Shown: piece by piece, positions 34,701-44,183 of the stretch | How the letters are laid out: each line of letters opens with the position of its first letter | Position numbering within the stretch: the first letter of the stretch is position 1 | Assembly: GCA_024195585.1 (NCBI GenBank) | Contig: SWBL01000058.1 | Location: forward strand, 1-64,000 | DNA length: 64,000 nt | Direction: 5' to 3' | Source of the DNA: Aureobasidium sp. EXF-3400 | Lineage: Eukaryota; Ascomycota; Dothideomycetes; Dothideales; Saccotheciaceae | Program-made: the position numbers and the translations under genes | Notes under the pieces: model-generated | What the model was told of the DNA's origin: nothing | Seen by the model: the letters and a program-made list of their open reading frames with translations, nothing else | Database searches by the model: none

Positions 34701-35266
34701 GGGAAGAACCGCGGATATGTAGCAGAAGGAGAGTGGTTGGTTGGAAGGGTTGTTTGCAAGATAGAGACCGAGAGACGATGCATGGGCAGATCGGCTTCGT
34801 TTAGAATTGCTCAAAGACGAGATTTTTTCTTTTCTTTGGCGCCCGCTCTGCCGGTCGTGGTTGGTTTACAAGGGCCATGGTTCCCGGTCCAAAGGTTGTC
34901 ACGACTTCTTGACTCCTACAGGCCCGCTGTATTTGTTCTGACACTTTTCTCTCACACGAGTCCCTACGGCGCCAGTGTACCAGAACGGCCAGTGTGTCAG
35001 GTCGTGTTCTGGCAGATCCACCAGTGGCATTGACATTCGGACTAGAAGGCGCTTTGAAGCTGTGCTCCAAGTATAGAAGAGGCACAAGCATCCTTCACGC
35101 GCGTCATCGGCCACTTGTCGTCGTCTACACCCTTTGGCCACCCCTCTCTGGACCTGCTGACTTGGTTGGATGTTTACGACAGCCTCTGTGGCGATGAGCG
35201 GCTAGATCAGCCAACACCTTTCTCCCATCATCCTGGTCACAGTATATTATCGTCGACACCCGCGTG
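31716..35266. other. 3.5-kb gap with no supported gene
   Basis: Small open frames on both strands show no domain and no consistent exon structure. Base composition is mixed, and I found no long repeat, tRNA or transposon fragment by eye. The right end (about 34.9-35.27 kb) should contain the promoter of the following gene. This may be relict or regulatory DNA. Confidence 0.4.
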
Positions 35267-36184
35267 ATGCTGGCACTCATGCCCGTGGATACAATGTCAC
35301 TTGCCATACTACCTTCGCATACTCCCGTCTCTCGGCCGACTGCTCCGACTAAACGACCCAAACTTTCTCTTAACACTGCCTCTTTACCTTCGACCTTTGG
35401 CAAGAGCACCACTGGACTTAGACTAGATGCACCTTCGATAGCCTCGCCTACAGCTAGGAACACATTCAGCAATGCTTACGGATCGCAACATGTCTCGAGC
35501 CCTCAGGCCTTGACTTCTCACCAGGATGTACGACCAAAGTCCCGACTGTGTCTGGACACTTCGGTAGCACCTACTCACCAACACTCCGCACGTTCTTCTT
35601 CTACCGACAGCTGCATGTCAGCCACTTCTGCCACCTCGGCCTCGACCGAATCTTCCACCTCTTCTACCTCCACCATCGACCCCTTCGATAAGCCCATCCC
35701 CTACCGTCTTCCATACAACCACCACTCCATCCTGACCAACGGGCCTCATGGCTGTGTCCGTCGTCGCAAATCCTTCTCGAGTACACGACCAATGTTCCCG
35801 TCACCGAAGAAGGTGTCTTTCCGCGCCCCATTGACAGAAGACATTCACAACAACATCTACACTCTGGCTCACTCCGACATCGACTCCACCTCATCCTCCT
35901 CATCCGCCTTGGAAACATTACCTTCAGGACATGGTCACTACGTCCAACAACAACAGAAACACAAACGAGCAGCAGATCTGCCAATCAGAACACCTACATC
36001 ACCTGCATGCGGAGACAAACGCGACTCTTCCTCCGAAGACGACTCAGATAGCGACATCTGCCCACAAACGCCCGTCACACGGAAGAGCAAGAAACCTCGA
36101 GAATGGGTATGGACGTTAGGTCCCATCAACCCAATCACACCACCACCCTCTTCAAGTCCTGTTGACGAGCAAAGTCTCTCATGA
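35267..36184 (+). CDS. disordered conserved protein with PP1-docking-like RVxF motif
   Basis: Intronless gene of 305 residues; ATG at 35267, with an alternative in-frame ATG at 35294. The sequence is rich in Ser, Thr and Pro and mostly predicted disordered. Three blocks stand out as probably conserved: SHTPVSRPTAPTKRPKLSLNT near the start, PIPYRLPYNHHSILTNGP (about 145-161), and MFPSPKKVSFRAPLTEDI (about 177-194), followed by a C-terminal KKPREWVWTLGPI. KVSF at 182-185 matches the RVxF consensus that docks regulators to protein phosphatase 1. That role is inference; the motif is short and common. I recognise no catalytic domain. A very T-rich sequence follows the stop codon. Confidence 0.75.
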   Translation: MLALMPVDTMSLAILPSHTPVSRPTAPTKRPKLSLNTASLPSTFGKSTTGLRLDAPSIASPTARNTFSNAYGSQHVSSPQALTSHQDVRPKSRLCLDTSVAPTHQHSARSSSTDSCMSATSATSASTESSTSSTSTIDPFDKPIPYRLPYNHHSILTNGPHGCVRRRKSFSSTRPMFPSPKKVSFRAPLTEDIHNNIYTLAHSDIDSTSSSSSALETLPSGHGHYVQQQQKHKRAADLPIRTPTSPACGDKRDSSSEDDSDSDICPQTPVTRKSKKPREWVWTLGPINPITPPPSSSPVDEQSLS

Positions 36185-36839
36185 CCCGGACCTCTTTTGT
36201 CGAAAGACTCTTGAACACAACAACCATCACGACCCAGCTACGACGACCGAAAAACATGCTTTTTGAAATTGCATCAGCGATGGGGCATGGCTTTTCTTCT
36301 TTTTTTTTTCTATTCTTTGATCCTCTTTCGTCCTCATGGCGTTATGTTTCTCAGCCTTTTACTTATTCTTCTTCATTCTTCTTCATTGGGATTTTTTCTA
36401 CTCTTCAATTCTTTTTGCTTGCCCGAGCATCGATACCCCGTTTGAACTTGCTCGACTTTTTTCATTTCTTCTTGCCCTTCCACTCGAGTATATCTTCTTG
36501 CCCTAACTCTTTATCTTTTTGGCTCCCTTTCATAGCTAGACAAGCCTTTGCGAAATTCGAAAAACCCTCAAGCCTGTCCCCAAGTCCCTTTGACCTTGTT
36601 GAACTGTGGTCGTCTTTGGGCAGATCTCGATGAGAATGCTGCCCTCGCCTCGAGTTACCCATACATTCTTGTCTCACTTGTGCTACCCACCATGGTCGAA
36701 AACAAGCAATTTACAAAAACTCATACTCGATGTTAGTGCCTCGACATCTGTTTTGCTGGCACAGACTGTCAAAAATTATCGTTCCACCTTCCATACCTTG
36801 AAACCATCAAGGATATGCTGAGTCTGATGGTATGTTAGG
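36185..36839. other. pyrimidine-rich 3' flank
   Basis: Strongly T/CT-rich stretch, including a run of ten T near 36299-36308. It is most simply the 3' untranslated region and terminator of the preceding gene. No coding signal is seen. Confidence 0.45.
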
Positions 36840-37075
36840 GTTCGATGGATAAGTCGCAGACACCAAACCCGTCTTCTCCTTCCACTCGCGAATCCAAAAT
36901 CCACATTACAGACACAGACAGGTGTGAATGTGAAATGACACAAACAGTACCACACTTCTTGTTCTCATGCCCAAGATGGAAGAACCAAAGGCAGGTCATG
37001 GACTCAGCACCTTAGAACCTCTTTCATTCAATGAGGAAGTGCGATGTCACTCTTTTAGCTGTGAAGGGTGGATAA
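36840..37075 (+). mobile_element. relic of the 3' end of a LINE-type retrotransposon
   Basis: From 36911 the frame reads DTDRCECEMTQTVPHFLFSC, then PRWKNQRQVM, a stop, and after it MRKCDVTLLAVKGG. The C-x-C...H-F-L-F-x-C-P-x-W pattern is typical of the cysteine/histidine tail after the RNase H domain in Tad/I-type non-LTR retrotransposons of fungi. The preceding SPSTRESKIHITD segment may belong to it. The stop (TAG at 37012) and absence of RT or RNase H sequence show a short, dead 3' fragment. Confidence 0.65.
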
Positions 37076-37458
37076 GCGAGTTTGCGGTTGGCGGTTTGGT
37101 GGGGACTCGCAGTTGCTCAGTATAAGTATCACTCACACCCGTGTCCTAACCTTTTCGTCAGTACGTGTCAATGGACTTCTTCAGCTAGCGTTATCTTCTT
37201 TTGCTTCTTGGTCTGGACAATTTTCGACGCCTGTTGGATCCAGAAGTCCAGGCTATTACAAAATCAGAGTGTGCTCTGGACTGTCGTTGCCTTCAAAAGT
37301 GCCAAGACTCATACCGCAAGACCGTGGACATCCCTCGCTCACTCACAAGCTGGCGACTCTTTCTTACACTCATACGATCTTCTGTTTTCAGCATACATCT
37401 TCACGGGCTTGACATGATATACAAACACGGCTCCGCGTTCTGCTCTACAGGTCCAAAT

Positions 37459-38415
37459 ATGGCCGACAATACTTTCCACCCCTTTCCGCGACTACCCACC
37501 GAGCTTCGCGAAGAAATCTGGAGCTTCTGTCTCCCGCATCGGGTTTACGAAATGGACTATCATATCCCCTGGATGGCATACGACGAACCTGTTCCTGAGG
37601 ACAAGCATCCCTGTTCACTACACTCGACCTCTAAATGTAATGCTCGTCCGCCATTACTTGCGACAGTCTGCCGTGAGTCACGCAGAGTTGTCTTCAGATC
37701 AGGCAATTTTGGTTCGGTACTTGTGGACGAGATTGATGACTGGCCGTCAGAAGCTTATTAGGAGTCTAGGATAGCCGCAAACGGCGATCCCTGGCACGAC
37801 CGTCTGCGCGACTCTGCACATCTTAATTGGATCACGTCCTATGAGGGAGATCTAAGCTCGACTGTAGGTCACCCTTTGCATACTTTGGTCTGGGAATCGA
37901 AGGTGGTCAATGGCTCGGCGTCGATCATGCTAGGTTATATGAGTGACTCTCTGGGAGAGGAATGGCCCTTCGACAAACCTACGACTCGGCTGCCTCAGAG
38001 TTTACCTGAAACCATGTCTTGGGACCGCGAGCGGCAAGATCTAGCTGCCCTTAGGCTACTGCCAGAGTGGCTAGTGGTTGTCAAAGTCATTGTCATACAC
38101 CTTGACTTTACACAAGCTGCTCGAACCTGCCTCTTCGGACTGATGGGAGATCAATTCGTGCAAGTGGTAGACGCCACTCTGCCGTTAGCTTCGCAGCTAT
38201 GGGAGTTAGCCGAGGCTTGCGAATCTAGAGCATCTACAGTCACAGCTGCTCAGGACTTCACACGGATGTCTGCAAACGATATGAATGCTATGGTAGAGTG
38301 CGTAACGCTCAAGACCTACTATGATCGTGAGTTGCCGAAGCGCATGCGTGCAGCAATCATGTTCAGGTTGTGCACGAAGATGTGCAATCACGGTAGCACG
38401 CCGGGAAAGGAGTGA
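37459..38415 (+). CDS. 2EXR-domain protein, interrupted by in-frame TAG or a 45-nt intron
   Basis: The N-terminal FHPFPRLPTELREEIWSFCLP is the 2EXR motif, named for its F-box-like FxxLPxELRxxIW signature, followed by PPLLATVCRESRRVV. The reading frame stops at TAG 37759-37761, then continues open in the same frame for another 218 codons beginning ESRIAANGDPWHDRLRDSAHLNW, which fits the same family. Either the gene carries one nonsense codon (pseudogene, or CAG to TAG change), or GTACTTG...ATTAG at 37717-37761 is a 45-nt phase-neutral intron. The excised sequence looks coding and lacks a good branch site, so I slightly favour a nonsense codon. 2EXR proteins are large, poorly characterised fungal families; function unknown. 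Start 37459 (MADNTF) gives the usual spacing; an upstream ATG is at 37414. Confidence 0.65.
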
Positions 38416-39344
38416 AATATCTCATCCAGACCAGGCGGGACAAGGTGAGCTCAAGCTGCACTGCAGGCCATCCGGACTACATATGCTACAGAGGGCCCAC
38501 GTAAGTCGTACGTGTAAACTCATCATATCAATGCAGAGCGAAATCAAGCTACAGTATACAAGCGGAGCAAGGTAAGCATTTGACGACGTACCCATGTGAC
38601 ATGATGTTTCTCTAGCACCCCGTTGAGTCTTTCCATGCCGCGACTGGCAGTATCAGCCAAGCGAGCTTCCGTAGCGATGGTGATGCAGTTCTCGCGTTCT
38701 CGGGCTGCCGAGCAAAGAAGTCATCTCCCAAATTCTGACGAGCTGCTTGTATCCAATCTGTGATCGCTTCTATGACTAGACTCAGCTGCAGTGTGCGGCC
38801 TTCGGACCGCCCGAATGGCAAACGACAAAGACACTGCCAAAGCGGCTTCTTGCAGCTCGAACAACCAGCGCGATTGCCAAACGCAAACATATCGCTAGCT
38901 TTTTTCTCTTCACCAACAACAAGATAACAGCAAATTGTGCAGATATGAGTAGGAATGAATAAGTCTAAGAGAAACATGTACATTATCGCTCTCAAAAAAA
39001 AATTGATGCTGAACTGTTTGAACCAAAAGTTTGGTGCCGACAAACATGGTTTGCGCAAGCAAAAGAAGACAAAGGATTCCTTGCGTTTGTGAGAATGGAG
39101 ATGCAAGACAGATGAAACATTTGCAATGTGATATTGCAGAAGGAAAGAAGGAAAAAAAGAGACATCGAATGATGCCCGAAACAAAAGGGTATTTGAGTCT
39201 GTAATCTCAAAACATAGAAGAGAAGGAAAAGAAAGAGGAAGAAAAATAATCGTCGACAAGAAAAAGATGCAAAGAAACGAGAAACCCTCAAAACAACCAG
39301 ATGAAAAGAATCGTGATCAGACAACTATCGCAGCACAATGTTTC
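38416..39344. other. intergenic region between convergent genes
   Basis: Shared 3' flank of the 2EXR gene and the downstream minus-strand gene. A purine-rich plus strand (about 39120-39310) mirrors the pyrimidine-rich 3' region of the minus-strand gene. Phe-rich minus-strand frames here are a composition effect. No gene is supported. Confidence 0.4.
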
Positions 39345-40490
39345 TCAATGCCTCTTGAAGATATTGAACAGACTGCTTCTCCGTCTTTCTTCTCTGATCT
39401 GCTTAACAGCATCATTAACGAGCCGATCAGTCGCATCACCATGACTCTTCTGTCTCGGTTTGGGTGTAGGTCTCATACTCGCCCTCAAACCAGCCATCTC
39501 AGCCTCTTCATGCGCGGAATCCTTTTTCCTGAACAAGTGCAATGATTGTCTTGCACTGTCACCACATTGACTGCCTTGAGCCCAATCATGGCGATCTTTT
39601 ACTTCGCGCAGGACTGGACGGTTCAAGGCTGAGATGTATTGGGAGGAAGGAATAGTCTCGTCAGGGACGAAGGAGTGGGCGGGTTTGGAGTAGACGTTGT
39701 CGACGGCATCCCATTCGCGCATGTTCTCTAGTGCTGTGCTGAGGGGTCTTGGACGGGATCCTTTAGAGGTATCGCGGAAGGCGTGGAGGGCTTGCATGCG
39801 TGTGCGTGTTGTTTCTGCGTCGGGGAACTCTGCGGCTGAGGGCAGAGGTGGTGAGGCAGATTTTGGCTGGATGTTGGGAGCGCTCCAGTCGAGGATGTGT
39901 TTGTTGGATGTGTCTTTTACTTTAACGTCTTTGGGTTTGGGCTCTGGTGCTTGGTGTGATGTTGATGCTGCGGCGTCGATCTTGCCTTTGAGGGGCGTTG
40001 TGGTGTTGGCGAACTGTTTGGCTGCTACTCTAGGGATGAAGGGTTTGGCGGGCTCGATGGGTGTGTCTTCCTGGGCTGATTGCTTGCGGCTTCGGTGCAT
40101 GATCGATCTTCTACGTTCTGGTTGTTCGGTGACCACGAGACTTTTCGCTAGAGAAACAGATTGTGCTCGCTTCACTCCAGAGGTCGACTTTTCTGTCGGT
40201 GCTGTGGTGCTGACTTCTTTCTGAACAGTTGGTTGTGCTGGGGTTGATCCTGCCATCTCTGCCTTCTTGTTCGCCAACTCGCGTCTTGCTTTTTCCAGCT
40301 TGAGTTCTGAACGGTAGTTCTCGAGTTTACGTGTGAGTTCGGCAGCATCAAATGGTTCACGCAACGATCTTGATCGTGTGAATTGCTGGGTAGGCTGAGG
40401 TTTTTCCTGATGTTGCTTGGCCGCATACCGAGGCTTCCAAAGGTTTGGCTGGGAAGTACTGGTTTGAGCCATTCTTGCTACTACAGCCAT
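39345..40490 (-). CDS. uncharacterised disordered protein with a short coiled coil
   Basis: Intronless frame of 381 residues from an ATG at 40490 (MAVVARMAQTSTSQPN; a second ATG six codons later is possible). A charged helix (about residues 48-80, AAELTRKLENYRSELKLEKA region) looks like a short coiled coil. The rest is Ser/Pro/Lys-rich and probably disordered, with blocks such as KHILDWSAPNI, PSAAEFPDAETTRTRMQALHAFRD and a C-terminal DRLVNDAVKQIREERRRSSLFNIFKRH that may be conserved helices. I do not recognise the family. Length, sustained codon structure, and a CT-rich leader on the minus strand upstream of the ATG support a real gene. Confidence 0.7.
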   Translation of the reverse strand: MAVVARMAQTSTSQPNLWKPRYAAKQHQEKPQPTQQFTRSRSLREPFDAAELTRKLENYRSELKLEKARRELANKKAEMAGSTPAQPTVQKEVSTTAPTEKSTSGVKRAQSVSLAKSLVVTEQPERRRSIMHRSRKQSAQEDTPIEPAKPFIPRVAAKQFANTTTPLKGKIDAAASTSHQAPEPKPKDVKVKDTSNKHILDWSAPNIQPKSASPPLPSAAEFPDAETTRTRMQALHAFRDTSKGSRPRPLSTALENMREWDAVDNVYSKPAHSFVPDETIPSSQYISALNRPVLREVKDRHDWAQGSQCGDSARQSLHLFRKKDSAHEEAEMAGLRASMRPTPKPRQKSHGDATDRLVNDAVKQIREERRRSSLFNIFKRH

Positions 40491-42189
40491 GGATGTTGAT
40501 ATGATTGAAGAATGAGAAAGGTCGACGATAGCCTTGAATCCAAGGTGTTCAGGAATGCGCGGTAGTATGAATATATGTCAAAGGGTCTAACCGGCCGTTT
40601 TACCTTTGCTGCAACGGCCAAACACGTAGAATAATAGCACCGAAGGACAACGTCAGAGGTTTTGTTGGTGATGCGGTTCGCATACGAGTCGTAAGCAGGG
40701 AAAAGTGTAAACAGGGCAAGAAGCAAAAAGACCCAGTGGGACTGATGAGCAGAGAGCAAGTCCGAGGAGTGAAGAAAGAAAGAACGAAAGGAAGAGATCC
40801 ACCCTCGTTCGCGCAAGCGTCCGCCGACGTCCGGGTCCTTATACTACCCTTCTTACGTCTCGCTTTTTTTTTATGATCACACGCACGCCTCGGGAGACGA
40901 GACACCACAGAAAGGGATGCCGCCAGTGTAGCGGAGTGTTACATTTTTCACCCTGGTGTGGTTTTTAGGCTTCTGTCGAAGAGAGGTACGAGGGGCAGTC
41001 CGGCATGGCATCGCGTGTTCGGGTCAAGCGCTGCTAGACCTTTCCCAGCGACTCACGAGGGCATGCCTCAAGAAGGAAGAGAAAACGCCATACCAAGAAT
41101 CGTTTCCCAGTCAGGGCAAGACCGTCGTACCCCAGATCGACAATATCACTTGCCATTCCGATCTGCCTGCGAGCGTGCTCACTCTGCGACCAACGCTTTT
41201 TGCTGTTTCCTCTTTCCACGACATGAGCATCCTCCAACTTTCAAGGAAATTATGGTGGCTTCTATTTTGCAACCTTTTTTCTTCAGAAATAGCCACTCAG
41301 CCGTGATGATACTTATATTTTCGTGTTAAGCATGAGACAACGGGCATCTAGATCACAAAGCTGCCGCCCAGGAACGAGAGACACAACAGTCACACGCCTC
41401 CGGAGTATTTTCGCGTGCGCCAGCAGCAAGCCACGGATCCCTTTCTTGTCTGGGCATGCATTTGCATATTCACTTCCCCTCACTTTTTCGCGAAATGTCT
41501 TGTTCGCGAAACGAGCAGCATCAAGAAGCAGTGATTGCGTATGCGCAATAACTCCGTAACTCTCGAGCATGCTTTGTTGGTCATTTATGACATCGCTGCC
41601 CTTGTCCGGATCTCTGCGGCGCGAATAATATCCACTGTGATGTCTGTCGTCACCTCAGCAGCGAGCAACAACCCCTCCAAGCAGCTGCAGGGAATCAGAA
41701 CACGTCACATTGCATGCATAATTCTCCGGAATCCCTCCAATCCCGAACCCAAAACACGTGCACTGTGTAGTATGTACCATACCTTCTGCCACTCATACTG
41801 CCAAAAACCCCTTGAAGTCTGTACGATATACCTGCCGCGAATAATCTTGTCAACCCGCGATCGTGGACGCGGAAAGGTAAACGGGAACAAATGTCTCGGT
41901 GCGGGATGAATGGGGAGTGCGTAAAACCGCAAAAACGCACTTGTGGCTTTCGCTACAAAGTTTGCTCTGCTCAGGCTTCATAACGCCAGTGGAAAATCTA
42001 TAGCCAAGTGCTCACGCACGCACGCGTCGACTCTTCGTATGTCGTACTAAAGCTATAACAGCGACAACAATATCGTGCAGGAGATGCTTGACACAGTACC
42101 GCTACGAGATCGAGAGATGCACAGCAATCGAACGGCATAACCATCGAGTCAGTAACCAAATCTGAGGAAATTACACAAGGGAAGAGACC

Positions 42190-42276
42190 TGCACTACAAA
42201 TACTCTTTCGTGGCGTTACTACTCGCGTGCAATGCCACCAGAGCTGAAAACACAGATCTGAGACCAAAAGGACGCT
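42190..42276 (+). repeat. direct repeat, left copy (partner 43874-43961)
   Basis: Begins TGCACTACAAATACTCTTTC and ends GACCAAAAGGACGCT. It matches 43874-43961 at roughly four positions in five, in the same orientation, 1.68 kb apart. Both contain TTTCGTGGCGTT, ACTCGCGTG, GAGCTGAA and AGATCTGAGACCA. It is too short for an ordinary LTR; a duplicated segment or decayed element edge is possible. Confidence 0.75.
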
Positions 42277-42812
42277 ACAACGCTCCGCCGATTTGACGAG
42301 CTGGCACAATTGTCATTCAGTATACCGAGGAAGACGCTCCCATTGAGTTCTATGGTCCACACGCCAACTTCTCAAGCACTTCTACGCGCCGCGAGCCATT
42401 CGCATCTTCTTATACGTTCAATTACTGATGTCTTCGATGGCTTCTCTACGAATTGAATCCTTGCTACAGATCTAGCTGCTTAATCATTGAATGCGTTACC
42501 TTAGCAATGATGCGCCGAGTTGTCTCTTCCACACGCTCAATCGACCGATTTGATATCATCATCGTTTGCTTCTCCCACTGCGCGTTCTCTTATCCTACTC
42601 CTCATTCGCAGATGAATTCTGGTTCTTACTCATCTCTTATGAATCCATGGTCATGCGTGTTCAATTGAGTTAACCTCTGGGCTGGCATTGAGATTCTTAC
42701 GACCTAGGTCAAGTTGAGTGTTTCTCGCGCAATTCGGGTAGTGAGTATGTAATTGCTCTTTAAGCTTATTACACGAAGGTAATAGCTTGTACACAGAGAA
42801 TAGTACACTAAG

Positions 42813-43276
42813 ATGGCATCAATCGCCATCCGTCTCATCTTTGTGTAAGTTATGGCTCCTTGGCTTCAATTCTCTGCTCGTATGAACTCACGGCCATCTC
42901 TTCCATGCATGGTCTTGATTGCCTAAACGTTCGTAAGTTCTCTTACATCTTTATGGCCTTAACGTAAATCAATCTTAGTATCTCAATCTCTGGCCCAAGA
43001 TACTCTTCAACCGATGAGCTTACAAGCGGCACTGTCTCTCCTGCTCTGCTGATCTCCACCTCGGCCTTGTTCCTTAACATCACAACTGTTCCCGCAGAGT
43101 CGGTAGATACAGTCTATCTACTCCGCGACTACTGTATTCACGATGGTCTTAGACAGCTGCCTACCCCTAGTCCCAAGTCGTCCTCTAATGTGACACCCAT
43201 CGCTTCCTTCTCAGTATCTTTTAGCGCCAGTGTGAGCGGCATTTCTCTATTTGTTCGGATTTATAGGCAGGTCTAA
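42813..43276 (+). CDS. possible small two-exon gene (weak)
   Basis: Joining 42813-42844 to 42979-43276 through a GTAAGT...TTAG intron gives 109 residues, beginning MASIAIRLIFVISISGPRYSS and ending in a hydrophobic Ser-rich segment, SFSASVSGISLFVRIYRQV. The donor is a perfect consensus and the frame is maintained. There is no recognisable domain, and the surroundings are repeat-bearing. This may be a chance frame or a fragment of a lost gene. Confidence 0.25.
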
Positions 43277-43545
43277 GACCGTAATTCGCGAATTGGATAT
43301 CGTAAGACCTATTAAGTCATTCGTGCAACCTCAAGAGCTGCTATAACTAGACCAGACAGACGGCTCAAGCAAAAGACCATCGAAGAATAGAGAAAGGGAC
43401 ACTGTGGTAGTAGACTGACTTCTCTAAACCACTATTACTTCTAGACTCTACAAACTCCCTCGATGCTCTTAGTAAAGACGAGGTTACGCTTTCTCAACAC
43501 AGCGGTATCATTATCGTATAGCCTGATGATAAAGCTCCCCCTCTA

Positions 43546-43640
43546 ATATATGGACATGTTAAGCATAAAGGTATCTCTAAGTCCATCAGCTTATAAAGAG
43601 ATACCTTTCTTATCCTCATTCTCGGACAAAGTCCATATAT
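43546..43640. repeat. nested inverted repeat (foldback)
   Basis: Outer arms ATATATGGAC (43546-43555) and GTCCATATAT (43631-43640) enclose inner arms AAAGGTATCTCT (43567-43578) and AGAGATACCTTT (43597-43608). Both pairs are perfect. The inner loop is 18 nt, with 11 and 22 nt between inner and outer arms. The layout suggests a MITE-like or foldback relic, or a structured transcript. Confidence 0.8.
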
Positions 43641-43873
43641 ACCTATAGACGAGAGTCATCACAGACATACCCAAAGCATAAGCACTTCTCCCTCTCGCCT
43701 CCTAGCTCGACCGACAAACAATCGTAGAATCACCACTGTACATTATAAAGTTTATAAAGTATACCAAAGACCCACAAGACAAGATACAAGCACCGAAGAG
43801 ATACAAAGAAAAGCCCAACCGAGTGACATCAAACCTTCAAGTCAGCAGAAAGGCTGGGAGATTAGAGAGGGAT

Positions 43874-43961
43874 TGCACTACAAATTCTCTTTTCGTGGCG
43901 TTCCTCTACTCGCGTGATGTCGACAGGAGCTGAAGAGGAGATCTGAGACCACAAGGACGCT
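43874..43961 (+). repeat. direct repeat, right copy (partner 42190-42276)
   Basis: Second copy of the 87-bp repeat, lying about 220 bp downstream of the stop codon of the minus-strand bromodomain gene. It may therefore fall in that gene's 3' flank. See the left copy for shared motifs. Confidence 0.75.
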
Positions 43962-44183
43962 TTGATTCAGACTCAAATCGTGGAGATGGCAAGAAAATGA
44001 AAAATGATGGGGGATGAATGATGGGGGAAAATCAAACAAGTCACACAGTCAAGGCAAAAACAACCAATCCATCATCTTCAAACAAAGAAAATCCATAGCG
44101 AAACTAAGCATAGCAAAAAAGCAACATCTCCATCATAAAACAGTAGCACCAAGAAAATTGCAATACCAATGACTGAAAACTTT

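Larger units (their letters stand above)
40491..44183. other. 3.7-kb gap with repeats and one weak gene candidate
   Basis: The first about 400 bp are the CT-rich leader/promoter of the upstream minus-strand gene. The remainder has no strong gene. It holds an 87-bp direct-repeat pair, a nested inverted repeat, and a possible small two-exon frame, each listed separately. No tRNA or rRNA is evident. Confidence 0.45.

Noticed and set aside
38612..39259. 215-codon minus-strand frame rich in Phe, Leu and Ser
   Set aside because: It falls in a pyrimidine-rich 3' flank; hydrophobic composition follows from CT-rich sequence, with no motif or start context.
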